Positions 1-13,700 of a stretch of DNA of 58,172 nucleotides are shown piece after piece. Location of the stretch: the NCBI GenBank assembly GCA_040182905.1, contig JARQWU010000035.1:1-58172 (forward strand), read 5' to 3'. This stretch comes from Barthelona sp. PAP020 (Eukaryota > Metamonada: BaSk clade). Numbering within the stretch: position 1 is the first letter of the stretch; every line of letters begins with the position of its first letter. A model generated the notes under the pieces. That model ran no database searches. It was not told where the DNA came from and saw only the letters and a list, made by a program, of their open reading frames with translations. A program made the position numbers and the translations under genes.

Positions 1-197
1 TTTTTTTTTTTTTTTCAAAGATATTTTTTTTAAGTCCGATATTTGTTTCTCTTTTTCTTTATAAATTATAATTTAATCCTGTTTCTTTGTTTTATTGAAT
101 TAATTAAAAAGGTTTTTTACTGTTTTTCTCTTTTGGAATAAAAACTGTTGTGACAAATTTTAACAGCAAAAAAAAAAAGATTCAAGTTTTACAAAAA
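1..197. other. Left flank, no gene seen
   Basis: The window opens with a run of 15 T and stays A/T-rich up to the end of the ARL2 gene. It is the 3' flank of ARL2, which is on the minus strand. I see no coding signal or RNA gene. An A-run near 168-178 lies just downstream of the ARL2 stop in the sense of transcription. Confidence 0.5.
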
Positions 198-755
198 TTA
201 GTCAGCATACAAAAATAGCCTTTCAGCAACATTTTCAATTATCCACTCACATCCTTCTTTAATATTTAATCCCGTAACTGCAGAACAAGGAACAATTGAC
301 CATTGTCTATTACCAATACTGCTTAGTTCTAAAATTTCGGCAATTTCATCTTCCGATAAAGCACCATCAATATCTTGTTTGTTGGCTAAAACAAGTAATG
401 TAGCACCTGCAAGCTTTTCAACCTTTAAAACTGATTTCAATTGATCTCTACACTGTTCTAATCTTAATTTATCGGCAGAATCAACAACCCAAATGATCCC
501 TTCTGTAGTTTCAAAATAATTTTTCCAATAAGTACGAATTGTCTTTTGACCACCAATATCCCACAATTCAACGGAATACGATTCATACTGGTACGGAAAT
601 ATATTGAATCCAAATGTCGGATATACTTTAGAAATATCTTGATACATCAATCTAGCCATGGCTGTGGTCTTTCCACTATTATCTAATCCCAATACTAATA
701 TACGCATTTGCTTGTCATTTAAACGAGCTTCTCGAATTATTGATAACAAACCCAT
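198..755 (-). CDS. ARL2: ARL2-type small GTPase
   Basis: This is a small GTPase of the ARF/ARL family, closest by eye to ARL2. ARL2 in other eukaryotes works with tubulin cofactors and in release of lipidated cargo from carriers; that role is carried over from the family. At 185 residues it has the usual length. Visible motifs: P-loop GLDNSGKT (23-30), switch I PTFGFN (46-51), WDIGGQ (65-70) with the catalytic Gln, NKQD (124-127) and CSAVTG (156-161). The stretches YWKNYFE, IIWVVDSAD and LAGATLL are characteristic of ARL2. The N-terminus MGLLSI also matches ARL2, so the ATG at 755 is secure. Gly2 is present, but ARL2 proteins are generally not myristoylated. No intron is needed. It is transcribed away from the gene starting at 774, with 18 nt between the two ATGs. 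ARL3 is the main alternative. Confidence 0.95.
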   Translation of the reverse strand: MGLLSIIREARLNDKQMRILVLGLDNSGKTTAMARLMYQDISKVYPTFGFNIFPYQYESYSVELWDIGGQKTIRTYWKNYFETTEGIIWVVDSADKLRLEQCRDQLKSVLKVEKLAGATLLVLANKQDIDGALSEDEIAEILELSSIGNRQWSIVPCSAVTGLNIKEGCEWIIENVAERLFLYAD

Positions 756-773
756 TTGGAAAAAAAAAATATA
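756..773. promoter_or_regulatory. 18-nt shared upstream region of two divergent genes
   Basis: Only ttggaaaaaaaaaatata separates the ATG of ARL2 (minus) from the ATG of the 248-residue gene (plus). It contains a run of ten A, which reads as ten T in the ARL2 sense direction, ending four bases before the ARL2 ATG. Any promoter for either gene must lie here or inside the neighbour's coding sequence. This is inference from spacing; transcription starts cannot be seen. Confidence 0.5.
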
Positions 774-1520
774 ATGGATGTTTTATCAGCAGTCGGCTTA
801 GATGCCAATGAAGTACAATTTTCAAATGCAATATCTGTTGATGTGTTTGGTCTTGATTTATCATTAACCGAATTTTCTTCAACAAAAATTGATGAAATGT
901 CATTCAACGATTTGATTAATTTAATCAACGAAAAGCGCTATTGCGGTTTTGCAAAAGCTTCAACAGACATCTATATGTCATTTTCAAAGGATTTTCTTAA
1001 CATTGAATTGCCAAAGTCATTATCATACACTCAACCTTTTAATACGCCCAAACAAAAAAAACCTTATGATGATATTTCCCATTTGTATTTGGATTTAAAT
1101 GATAAAAAGACTGATATAACTTTGCTTCTAGAATCACAGACATTATCCAGCATTTTGCTGACAGTTATTTTTGTCGATGAACAAACAACAGCCAACGTTG
1201 ATAAATATTCGACATTTTTTCCAAAAAATCTTGATGATGATGATTGTATGTCATTCTATTTCTTTTCTTTGATAAATGAATTACCCTTTATAAAATCTGA
1301 CAATGTTCATTGTTCCATTAGCTTAGACACAGAACCAGTTAATTTGGATAGAATTCATTTGGATTGTTGTCCTGTAGCAAAAATTCTTGAGGAATTTTCG
1401 AAAATTGAAAATTTTTGCTGCATAAAATTTGAATTAATTTTCAACGGTTGTGTTGATTATATCATTTTACATAATTACAGAGGAAAAATGGAAATTTTAC
1501 ATACAAACAAGCCCTTATAA
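774..1520 (+). CDS. Unrecognised 248-residue protein
   Basis: The reading frame is clean from the ATG at 774 to TAA at 1520. An in-frame TTG at 756 would add six residues, but ATG is the expected start in a eukaryote. I do not recognise a family. The protein is soluble-looking, with no signal peptide or membrane span, fairly acidic (for example a DDDD run near residue 155), and alternates hydrophobic strands and helices as a globular protein does. A proline/lysine-containing linker (around residues 88-100) may separate two halves. Six cysteines cluster in the last 75 residues, without a zinc-finger spacing I can name. Coding potential is supported by length, start position and tight head-to-head placement with ARL2. 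The next in-frame Met is near residue 42, so a shorter product remains possible. Confidence 0.8.
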   Translation: MDVLSAVGLDANEVQFSNAISVDVFGLDLSLTEFSSTKIDEMSFNDLINLINEKRYCGFAKASTDIYMSFSKDFLNIELPKSLSYTQPFNTPKQKKPYDDISHLYLDLNDKKTDITLLLESQTLSSILLTVIFVDEQTTANVDKYSTFFPKNLDDDDCMSFYFFSLINELPFIKSDNVHCSISLDTEPVNLDRIHLDCCPVAKILEEFSKIENFCCIKFELIFNGCVDYIILHNYRGKMEILHTNKPL

Positions 1521-1757
1521 ATATTTTAATCAAATGTTTCTTTTTTCAAAAATTGGTATTTTTCACTCAATGAAAGCAATTAAAAGTGTCTAAGGAATGA
1601 AAAACAAATCTAATCAAACAAGGAAAAAAAACTAACACAATAGTTTATACATTTCGAAGGTCCAATTTTTTTGAAAGAGAAAGGCTCAAATTACTCTTTC
1701 AAGTCCTTAAAAAACGAAAAATACGAATTTTAAAAAGTTTAAATGTTATTTGGGCAT

Positions 1758-4700
1758 CTAAAATTGAAAAATATCCACAGGAATACTGCTAGAGCTCCTT
1801 CTTTTGTTTGTCGAATTTTCTTCCCAAAATTGATGTTCCAAAGATAATATTGGGTTTTTTATTTGATTGTGCATGAAAGAAGGACTATTATCATCTTTAA
1901 CATTAATTTTACCACTGACAAAAGCTTTATAGACTTCATATATAACAATAAATCCAATTATTGCTGAACAAAAAGTGAAGATGTTGCCTATAGATTCTGA
2001 AGATGTTGAATCAGAGGAATTCAAGGAGAAAGCAAAAGCCATCATCAAAATGAGACTGATAAACATCAACTCCAGATTATACAACCTGTACATTTTTTCA
2101 GATTGGAAAGAATTCGTATTAACATTCAATAACAAGAATACAATCACGACAATTAACATTACACTGTTTTGAATGAAAGGCATAGGTGTTGCAATTGAAC
2201 CCAATAAACCAAAAATAATGGGGAATAAAACAAATCTGAAAATTGACATTTTAACGTTGGATTTGAACATGGATATCAATGGTTCCTTTTCTTTACTGTT
2301 ATCAAAATCACCATTCTTTGCGGAAAATGATCTTGTTATCAAAAATAATAGTGAAATCACACCCAATAATCCCAAAAATGAAATTATTAGCAAAGGAATA
2401 TATTCAGTAGATCCGAAAGTTATCATTGGCATGGTTGTTAATACATAAGAATTGTTTCTAGGTACTGTTGAAATGGATTCAAAGACCGAGATAGATAACG
2501 GTGTGATGAGACTTACAAATGTCATCTTACTGACGTTTCTCAAATTGTTTGCCTTTTTCCTATTTGTGAAAAACACAATTCCAGCAGCTCCACATAAACT
2601 ACCAATCGATATAACACGATAGTATGGAGTATCAGCAGTATACAATAGACAATCTAATAATTTTGATCGAGTTACATCCAAAAACATATAATCAAAGGTC
2701 AAACAAGCCCAAAACAGGGAAGAAGATAATTTAATTGGAATAACACGTCTCAAAACACCCAAACATTGGAAGAATAACACAGCATTTAACAGAGGAGCAG
2801 TTGTAACATTTCCAAGCGTTGAATCTTTATAAAAAACGTACAGAATTGCTAAATTAAAGATTGTCAATGCACTCACAATAGCTATTATCAAAATAGAAGA
2901 AGGACACTTAATACAACGAGGAACAGCAGTGAAATATCCATCTTCACAAACGTCACAAGCAGAACCTGTAGTTCCTTCATTGCATAAAATAACCTGTAAA
3001 TCATTGACTTCTGATGAATTCATGTTTTGACAGTTGCCCAAACATCCATCTCCTCGACATTCTCTTACAACACCATCAGTATCTTGGAAATATCCTGCGT
3101 TAATGCAAGTTAAATTTCCACCAAAACAAGTCATACCAACAGGACATGTGGAACAAATACCAGGTTCAAACTCAAACATGGCACCAGAACATTCACAGAA
3201 AGTTCTTGATTCTGAAGCTACCATGGTTAAGGGACAACTGATACATTCAGCATTTTCAATGGTATTTGCGTAGGAGTTTTCATCACATCTTTGACATTCA
3301 TTATCATCTTCACCTCTATAAGTACCAGCCAAACATGGTTCACAAGCAGTAGCTCCTTCTTGACTAGTCCATTGTCCAACTTCACAAGAATAACATGCAT
3401 GTGACGACTTTTCTGGATTATAAGTTCCAGGTTTACATTTTTGGCATTCTCCATCAATTATCCCCTCACCTGCATTACAAACAAGTATACTTAAAATAAC
3501 ATCTACTGTTGGCAATCCAGGAGTATAAACTTGAATGGTGTGATCAGCAGGAATTCCAGAAATTGAAAAGCCATTGATATTACCAGTTCCATGAATGGTT
3601 TGTCCACTTCTTTCACCTTGTAACGCAATTGATGATGTGGTCGTTGCTATCTCAAACATTCTGTTTGAATCTGTTTGAACAATTGAATTAAAACCATCCA
3701 AGACATGCAAGTTAATCGAATATATTGGATCTTCATCCATACTTGTAGAATTCAACACTGTAACATTCACCAATCTGGCATCAGATGCAAAATTACTTCC
3801 GTATAATGAAGCAAAATTATTAACATTGATAAAATCTGCAATTAAAGGCAATTTCTTTCTATTGGTATAGAAACATCCTCCAATAGCTGCAGAATTTTCA
3901 ATACATGTGATATTGCTCAATTTATTGTTTGAAGATGTTTGATTTTCAACTTTACCTTCATAAAATTGCTGTAAAAGTTCAATATTTAAGTTACCATTTG
4001 ATTCTAAAGAAGCAATGGCACCTCCAACACCACTAGAAACCATATTACCCATGAAAGTAACGTTATTGAACAGAATATTGTTTTCTACGTATATTGCACC
4101 ACCAGCAAATACCGAAGAACAATTTGAAAAAGAAGAATCTAAAACGGTTAATGGCATATCAGTAGAAATGACAGAACCAAAGTCTGCACTTGTGGAAATT
4201 TCATCAAATGTACTATTGATAATTTTGGTAGATCCTCGAAGATTAAAATTGTCTGTTTGAACGAAAATTTGACTATTTGATAAATTAATATTTTTAAATT
4301 GACTGTTTTCAACAAATAATGAACAATCAAACAAATCAATCAATGGCTTGGAAGCATTGATATTTAAAATTTGACATTCTTTCAACTGAATATCAGAATC
4401 CTTTCCAACAATCACAGATTTTGAAATATTTAAATCACCAATAAAACAATTTTCAAATTTGATTGAACCATCAAATAAAGAAATAGGTCTTTGAGTAGAA
4501 TTTTGACTCAAAGAAAAGTTCATCAAAATGACTTCACTCTGTATTCCTTCAAAATATGGTAAATTTGAATCAGAAATTTCATAATTCAATGAAGATTCAG
4601 TTAAAGTTATATGGTTTTCACTGTCAAAAAGAACGTTTTCAAAAACTAATTCTGAATTTGTACTTTCAATTCCAGTAACATCTTCAATTTTGCTGTTTGT

Positions 4701-7700
4701 CATTGAAACAATTGTTTGTGCAAATATTATTGACTTATTATTGTATTGCTTGAAAGAAGAATTGTCAATGATCACCCAAGAATTCTTAAATCGTAATTGA
4801 TAACCATTTACACTTGCATATTTGTTGATATCGATTGTAGAACGTACAAGTTCAATGTATCCCGTTGAATTGACAATTGATACATTATTAATCAAACAAT
4901 TAGAATTGATAAGTTGAATTGAAGGACTTTTAATTACATTACCAACTTTCAAAGTGCTTGAGTTACAAATGGTATTATTAACAAAGTTAAGATCAACACC
5001 ATGGAAATCTAATAGTCTTGAAACGTTGTTGAATTCAATATTCTTTATTTCCCAATGCTTTAAAGCACCAAGACTGATCACTCTAAACAATGCTTCTGTA
5101 ATATTCGACACAATCATTGCATTATCTTTTCCAATCATTACAACATTTCGTTCATTACCAACAAAGAGTTGTTTCTTGATATCAATAGTATTGTGTAATA
5201 TCAAAGTGCTGTTGTTTTCAGTTCGTTTTAATGCTGTATCAATGGTAAAACATGGATCTTCAACATAACCACAACATAAATTATCGTTTCCGTTTAACCC
5301 ATCAACATGTGCCACACTAAGGAGACTACTGTCAAAACTATGTGTTAAATCAGCATAGAACAAAGTATCATTATAAACAAAATTGAAAGCAGATCCACAA
5401 CTCATAATAGGGTCGGCTGTAAAAGTTCCTTGATGAGTTTGATATTTGATGAAAGGATATTTTAATGGTTCCATCAATGTTTCAGGATTGAAATCAATGA
5501 TGAATTGACCATTCAAATCAATATGACCATTTACTTGATATTGTTTGGTTTCATCTGTTGTAGCATCTAACTCAGAGTATACTATTGAATTCTCAGATAA
5601 TTTCACATCACCATTGAATATCAAAAGATTTTCAGACTTTAATGTTCCGTCATTTACAACTGTTCCTTCAATTATTCCGTTACCTCTAATTTCTTGAGTC
5701 TCATTGATATATATTCTTTGATAACTCTTGAACAAAGATTCATCAAGATAAACAGAAGTATTTTTATTCATGTTTAACTCTTCAACAACATAATCTGAAT
5801 TGATTAATGTAATATTGTTGAAGTTCAAATAGACAGGTAATTTCATTTCAATATTGCAATTTTCCAATTTGATCATATCATCAATTTCAACAAAACCACA
5901 CTTATCATCATTGATTTTGCAACTAATGGAGAAATTAAGCCCATTTTCTTGTAAAGTATCCAAATAAATGGAAGTATTCTTTGAAATAATACCTTTATTT
6001 GAAATATCATCAGAAACAATGGTATTAATATGGATAGTTGAATTTGTGATTTCAAATGATTCTTCAAAGTTCACAATATTGATATCTCCAGTCATATTCA
6101 AGAGACCATTCAAATGCATTGTGTTAACGCTACAATTCATACAGTTGAAAACACTATCAATCATAATTTTGGTAATATTTGCATCAAAAGTAGTAAAATT
6201 ACCAGTATTTACTGAGATTTCATCAATAATAAACATTTTTTCTTCACAATCAATCGTAAAATTACCACCATTCACAATAATATTTTTGAATCTGTTATTA
6301 TCTTGTTCAATTAATGTAAAACCAGAAGAAATAATTGTACTAGCAATCAGTTCAGAATTATTAATAACTAATTGTCCTGCACTTCTTAAAACACATTGAG
6401 AAACATTCAAATGTGCATCTGATGTTGAGAAAAACATACCATCATCTTTTATCTCAAATAAATTAAAACCTATTCTTGTGTTATTCACATCAACAATACC
6501 ATTTTCAACAACCATCTTATAATCATCACAAACACTGTTGACTATCATCAATTCTGATTTTGTATCGATAGATACATTATAAGAATCAATACCATCTAAT
6601 CTAAGAATTGCATCGTTAAGAATAGTTATATCTGTGAGATTTCCATTAACAGTCGTATTCCCTTTGTTGTTTAGTACACATTCAAACAAATTTCCTTTCA
6701 ATATAACACTGTTATTTTGAACAACGTGTATGAAACTATGATTAAAAACACTACTGTTGGTTGAGGTTAAACTGTCAAGAAGAACTATGTTACCAGTGAT
6801 ATAACCTTCATTGGTAACATTTTCTTTCACATATAGACTGCCATTTGAAGCATCTATTGTCGAATCTTTCATAAATTTCATCATCAATATCTCAATATTG
6901 TCAATAGCTCTGATAGAACCATAATTCACACCAATTGACTTGTTAACATGCCCAATATTCAAAGTACCATCATTAGATACTACATTACCATAATTAATCA
7001 ATTTTACATGAATATTCGATGCATTTCCGCCTATTTTTTCAACAATTCCGTAGTTTATCAGCGTAGCATCACATGTAATGTTATTTTTCATTGAAGTATA
7101 AATTGATGAACTGTTTTCTAGAGTTAATATGGTATTGTTACTGATCATTAATTCAGAATCACAATCAAGTCGAATATCTCCAATTAATTCAGCTTTACAA
7201 ACAATATCTAATGTATGTCCTTTAAGAACTGTGAAATCATTACCAAAAATAACATTACATACAGTCGTATTACCATTACCATCAATGAAATCACTGATAA
7301 AACTGGAATTTTGAGCATAAACTTCAATATTGTGCGTCAAGTTTGAATAATTTGTCATTTCAATTTCACTAACATTGACATCTCCCATATTACTCTCAAT
7401 AAACAATGACGAGTCATTCAAATGTATTTCATTAATTTCTCCAATAGTATGATTAACACTGCTTACCAACAACAATGATTCATTGAGGTTCAGTTCTTTG
7501 ACATCAAAATTCAAAAGAGAAATGTTATCCAACATGAAATCAGATCTATCAAGAGTTACATTTGAATTGTCAAAATCAACATAAGTAAACCTACTCAGCT
7601 TGAAATATGATGTACTCTCCAGTATAACGGATAATTTAATTGAGATATTTGAGACATTCAAATTAACACTTGAATTGTCATTCAATTGAACATCCAATAA

Positions 7701-10700
7701 ACTAATGTTTCCACTCTTACCATTAGAAATAAGATCTAATTTTGAGTTCTCTAAATTAATAACTGAACAAATAAACATAATCCTATCAAGATCTTTGACA
7801 CCACTGATATTTAAAGTTGACTCACCAAGAGAAATCTCTTCAATGTAAACATTAATTTGTCTTGTATCAACCATGTCTATGATGGAGTTAATACTGTTTA
7901 AGGAAATATTTGATTCAAAAAGATCCAAATTCTTCAATAGAACACTGCTTTGTTCAATATTCATTTTTGATATGTTAACGCTTCCATACACATTTGAAAC
8001 TATATTCACTTCACTGTCAACAACATATAAATCATAGTTCTTCAAAACTATCTTATCAGTTGTCATGTCAATTGTTGATTCAATTATTTTGGTTTCATTT
8101 AACCCAAACTTGACAAAGGTTTGATCCATAATTGTCATGTTGCTTGAACTAAAAGTCATCAGAGCTGATTCAACAAAGAAGTTTGTTTCTGTGACTGTAA
8201 TATTTGATTTCAAAAATTCAATCATTCCAGAATGATTGAAAAAACTGTTAGTTATCTCCAAATCACTGTCAACAAACGAAATAGCTGAAACATTTAATCG
8301 GGAATCAACCACCAAAATACTACCGTTCATAGATTTTAAAATACTGCTGTTGATAGTCGAATTTTCAATATTTCCAACACCAAATTGTTTATTATTCATA
8401 TCAAACAAAGCAAAGATTGAATCAATCAACAATAAATCCAATTCATTTTCAATGATAAATGATTTACCGACTGCATTCACATAAACGTCCTTTATGTTCT
8501 TAATCAACCCAAAGACATCAACCATACCATTCATTATAAGATGACCTTCATTCATAATCAGTCCAGTATTAAGAACATATCCTTCATTCAATGATCTCAT
8601 TTCTCCAGTATTGGATATATGTAAAGTACCATCATCATTAATGGTGATATTTCCATTAGAAATGATGATTTCTTCTAAAATCAATGTACCATTATCAATC
8701 TTAAACAAGCCATTCTCATGATTACTGAGATCTAACTTCCAAACAAATGTGGTTGACTCTTTTTTAACAATGGTTCCTCTGTTATTAATTGTGACAGAAT
8801 TAGCACAACTTTCTTTGGTTTTTATGAAACCGCTGCTACTGATAATCATAATCACATCTTTTTCAATATTCAAAGAAGAATTACATCCCAAAGTAAGAGA
8901 ACCGGTATTTACAAATGTAATACTTTTGGTGATATTCAATGAATGATTGTCACCTACAATCAAATCCCCTTCAATAACCATTTCTTCGAAGGTTGACATG
9001 GAAACACCATTAATATAAGCTTTTCCAATTCTTCCATGGACCACATCAATATTAGAATGCAATAACATACCATCAGTAGCCATATCCAAATAATTAATTG
9101 GGATTGGTGTATCTGAATCATTGAAGACCACTTTTGAACTTGAATTAATGAAAAGTTTGTCAACAGTAATATCACTGAGTGACATTTCTTTCAAATTCAT
9201 ATTTCCGCCTTCGAAATTCAAAGTTGAATTTGTCATTGAGGCGTTTACATTTTCCAAAATTTCAAATAACCCTCCAGTTGATGTTAATTTGAAACCACTG
9301 ATAGTCAAATTAGATTCAGCATGTAAACCAATATAACCACCGGTTTGAATAACATCATTGATACAAGTTATTGTTGAATTCTTAAAGAAATTGACTTCAC
9401 CATTGGATACATTCAAGTTCAACAAAGGAATATTTGAACCACTCAAAAATGATGTCCTGCCACCTTCAGATACCAGGTTCATTTCAATAATAATAGCAGA
9501 ATCAGTGATATTCAAAGCACCAGAAGTAACCACAGTTAATCCATCCATATCATATAAACCGCCCAATAAAATTGAAGCTAGATTGGAATTCACATTCAAG
9601 ATGGATGTTTTATCACCAATGAAATGACTATTTTTGTCAAAATTGAAATTACCCTTCAACTCAAGTTTTGTATCATTGAATAATTGTATATTTCCATCGT
9701 TATATGAATCAATAGCCACTGATAATCCACCTTCTTTTATTAACAACAAACTTTCATACATATTGATGAATGACGTTTCAACAATAAAGAATTCATTTGA
9801 ACGTTTTGTAAACAGTCCATAGTTGATAATTTTTGGAATGTATTCTTCAGAAACAACTGAAGTCTTTATTGATCCACCAGATAAAGTGAAATTTCCTGTT
9901 TTTTCATTGATGAATTTGACATTTTTCCCCAAAGTAATTTTTCCTTCATTAAACATTGCGTTATTTAAATTATAAACGATATGTTCATGTTGAATAGAAA
10001 TGTTACAATTTGGTTCAAATATCAGCTCTTTATGGATGGTTAAAATAGTCTTATTTTGAATAATTCCTCCTTTAAAATGAACAAAATCACCATTCAAAGG
10101 GGTTAATCCATCTTTAATACCACCAAGGAAATACATATCAGTACAATTCAAAATTGTACTCGAATTATAATTGAATAATCCATCACTAATCGTAAGATTT
10201 GAACAACTAAAATTGTGGTGGAATTCATTGGCAAAATAGATTTCTCCATTAACCAAATTAAAACTAACATCCCAACCAATAAAATCACCCTTATAAACAT
10301 GTAATTTTCCCGTAGAACCTTTGACAATCACTTTGGTAGAATCCCATAGCATATCAATCCCATCTAAAATAATGGTACCTGAATCAATAACTAACAAGAA
10401 AAGGCTAGTTTGGGTTAAAGTGATAGGAGCAGTTGCTAATATATCTAATTTAGCATTGCTATATTCAGATATTAAACCTATATTGTCAATTCTTGACAAT
10501 GCATCAACAAAGATCCTTGAATTTGAAGCATGTAAAGTACAATTATATATATCTGCTGAATAAAACCCAATAAAACCATCATTGATTGATTTGAAAACTC
10601 CCTCAAAATCAGTTAAACCATACACTGTTACATAACCTTTGTCAGTCGTTGAAATTAAATTTCCTCTTCCAAATATCTTAGAAGATTTAAAGAAATAAAC

Positions 10701-13700
10701 GTTGGATCGAATATCCAAATAACATGTAGTGTGTTTAATCGTGATATCATAAAGGAATTGTGAAATAGTGCCATAAATCCTCAAACCACAAATGTTCCCA
10801 AACTGAACACGCAAATTCCAATACATGGTGAAATAAGTATTGTCATAGTTTGATGTGACATTAAGTACACCAAGAACGGTCAAATTATTTCCATAATCTC
10901 TAAATACCCCATTAACATTTAGTTCACAATATTTTTCAACAATTATCAAACCATTTTTACTGTTTCCATCAATGTAAACTCTACCAACAGTGAAAAAATA
11001 TTTTGTATTTATGAAGACTGAAATATCTTTCATATTAGTAGTATAAACGTTCGTTCTGTTGACACCGAATGAACAACCATACAAACTACCATAATAAAAA
11101 TCTAGAGTGTCGATAAAAACAGCTCCTGAACCATCCCATTTCATATTGTTGTCAAAAATCGCATTACCAATGTTAAAATGAATGAAATGGGTTTGGGATA
11201 AAGTACCACCATTAAGAATAAGTCGGTCAATTCCAAGCCATTGTGAAACTGTACTTCTAAATTTAATTGTACACATATCAGCATTCAATTCAGTCATGTT
11301 GAAATCTGTAACATTAACATATCCAACAACATCAAATACAGACCCTGCACATAGCATAATGGTATTATTCAAAAATAATGATCCACCATTTTCAATTGTT
11401 AAAATAGAACCTCCGGTGATTTCGATGTAGTCAAGATGGGGTAAAACAACTCTATCCCCTAAAATCAATTCTCCACTGGATTGAATAAATATGCGTAACT
11501 TATAAACACTCAATAAGTTATTTCCAACATCAAATCTTGCAATGGCAGTGACAATATACAAAGTGAAGTTGTGCAAAATCATGTCTTCTCTGAACGTCAC
11601 ATTACTAACAGCTCCAATGACTTTAACATTACCAGTCATATTGAAAGTACAAGAAATATCACCAATTCCATATAACAGAATATTGCCATCTCCAAATATA
11701 TGGACATCTTCTGAAAAAGTTACGTTAGAACCAGATGTACATTTGAATTCGTATATTATATCAACAAAAGCTAAACTGTCAATGTGGACAATATTAGTGT
11801 AACTGACTCTATACCATTTTGCTACCGATTTAGAACGTTGATAATATGGCACATTAATACTGACATAATACGAAACACCAGTCTTTTGCGTCATATTACC
11901 ATAACTATATATGCCACAAATACCATTGCAACTAACATCATAAGACAATTGAATATTTCCAGTATTTTCAAAATATATAGCTCCATAATTAATCCACTTT
12001 GCATTGTTGACGAAAATTATTCGACCCTTCAAATAGTTAACATATGCATCACCATCAATAATGATGTTATCAACATCTAAATAAGCTGTGGTCTTTATAT
12101 TAATGAAACCAATTGAATTATTTTGACAAATAATTTGAGATCCTCTCAAAGTACCATCCAACCAATTCCATGTGCCGTTAAAATGCATTGTTTTAAGACT
12201 CCATAATGTTCCAGAACTTAAAAGAACATCCATAACATAAAATTCAGCCGTTAAATTGAAAAACATAACACCTCCATATACTCTAAGATAAGATAAAGTT
12301 GAATTAAATTTGGTTCTCCATTCAACATTACCTTCACTGACTTCAATTGTTAAATTGGTTGAAGAAAGATATACACTATCATCTAAGAGGAAATCTCCAT
12401 CATTTAGTGAGAATTTTCCATTATCACAATTCAAATGTGCTTCAGAATAGAAAACAGTAATACAAACAGAACTATCGGTCTGATATAAAACCAAATGATG
12501 AATAAACCCGTCTTTAAACACATAAAATCCACCACCAATATTAACAATATTTGAAGGCCCCCATATATCTCCATAAACATTGGCAATACCAACATCTATT
12601 TGCAATGTCAAACCGTTGATATAACAACCTTTCATGAATTCAATAGTTCCACCACTAACAAAATATTTTATATGTCTGTCTGAATATCCAAATATTCTCA
12701 ATCTTCCTCCAGTCATAATATGAACCTCACCATAACAAGTGATATTTCCATTGATGACCATTTCATCATAAACATATAAAACACTTGTTGAATCCATACA
12801 TAAAGTACCATTCAATTCAAAGTGGGCTTTGATGTAGGCTTTTGAATCATGAATTCTAGTTACAGCCGTTTCATTAACAAATACCGGTACTTTTAAATAA
12901 ATACGAGAATAAATATCAAATAAAGTGAAGTCAGTGAACAATAATGTTTGTTTACTACATTCCAGCCCGGCAAAACAATCAAAGGTGAAAAATTGATCAG
13001 TTTCAGAGACATTTAAAAGTGTGTTCTTTTCAAAAATAAGATGACTGTCTTCACCAAAACGAAGATAACCACAATTAAGTGACAGAATTTCAAAAATACC
13101 ATTACGAATCAACAAACTAGAATAGGAATCAATAAAATGGGTATTACAAGTACTTAGTTTAATTTTTAAATTTCCATTAAAAGAAGTGAGGATTGTAGAG
13201 TCTTTACCAATACCCCCACCTAACCAATTCCATTCATCTCTAATAAAAACAGTTTCATTTGAATCTATTGTGTTAATAGTAGCACTTCCATTTGTTAACA
13301 ATTGAGAAACATTGAAATGATGTGAAGAAAAATTGAAATTAACCAAGCTGTCTTCATGAGCTGAAATACAAGGAACAATATCATGATTAGACAGTGAATA
13401 ATCTTCAAATGTAATGTTGCCACCATCCAAATGTAAGCATGTCACATCTAATGTGACATTAGCATCACGACACAAATGAACATTTCCACCATGTTGATCA
13501 AATGAGACAATATTTAAAGTTAAGTTGTTTTCAAACTTAACAAGCCCATCAACAATGTTAGGTAAACTCAATTCTTGAATAATAGATCCATCATGGAATA
13601 TTAAAACTGCATCAGAATACATATTTTTTATAATCACACCATCCAATATTGAAGGACCAAAATCAAGGTAATCACTGTAAAATTGATACACAGTAACATT

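Noticed and set aside
715-928. Two overlapping minus-strand frames of about 62 codons at the ARL2 start
   Set aside because: They lie antisense to the 248-residue gene and out of frame with ARL2; composition is that of shadow frames.
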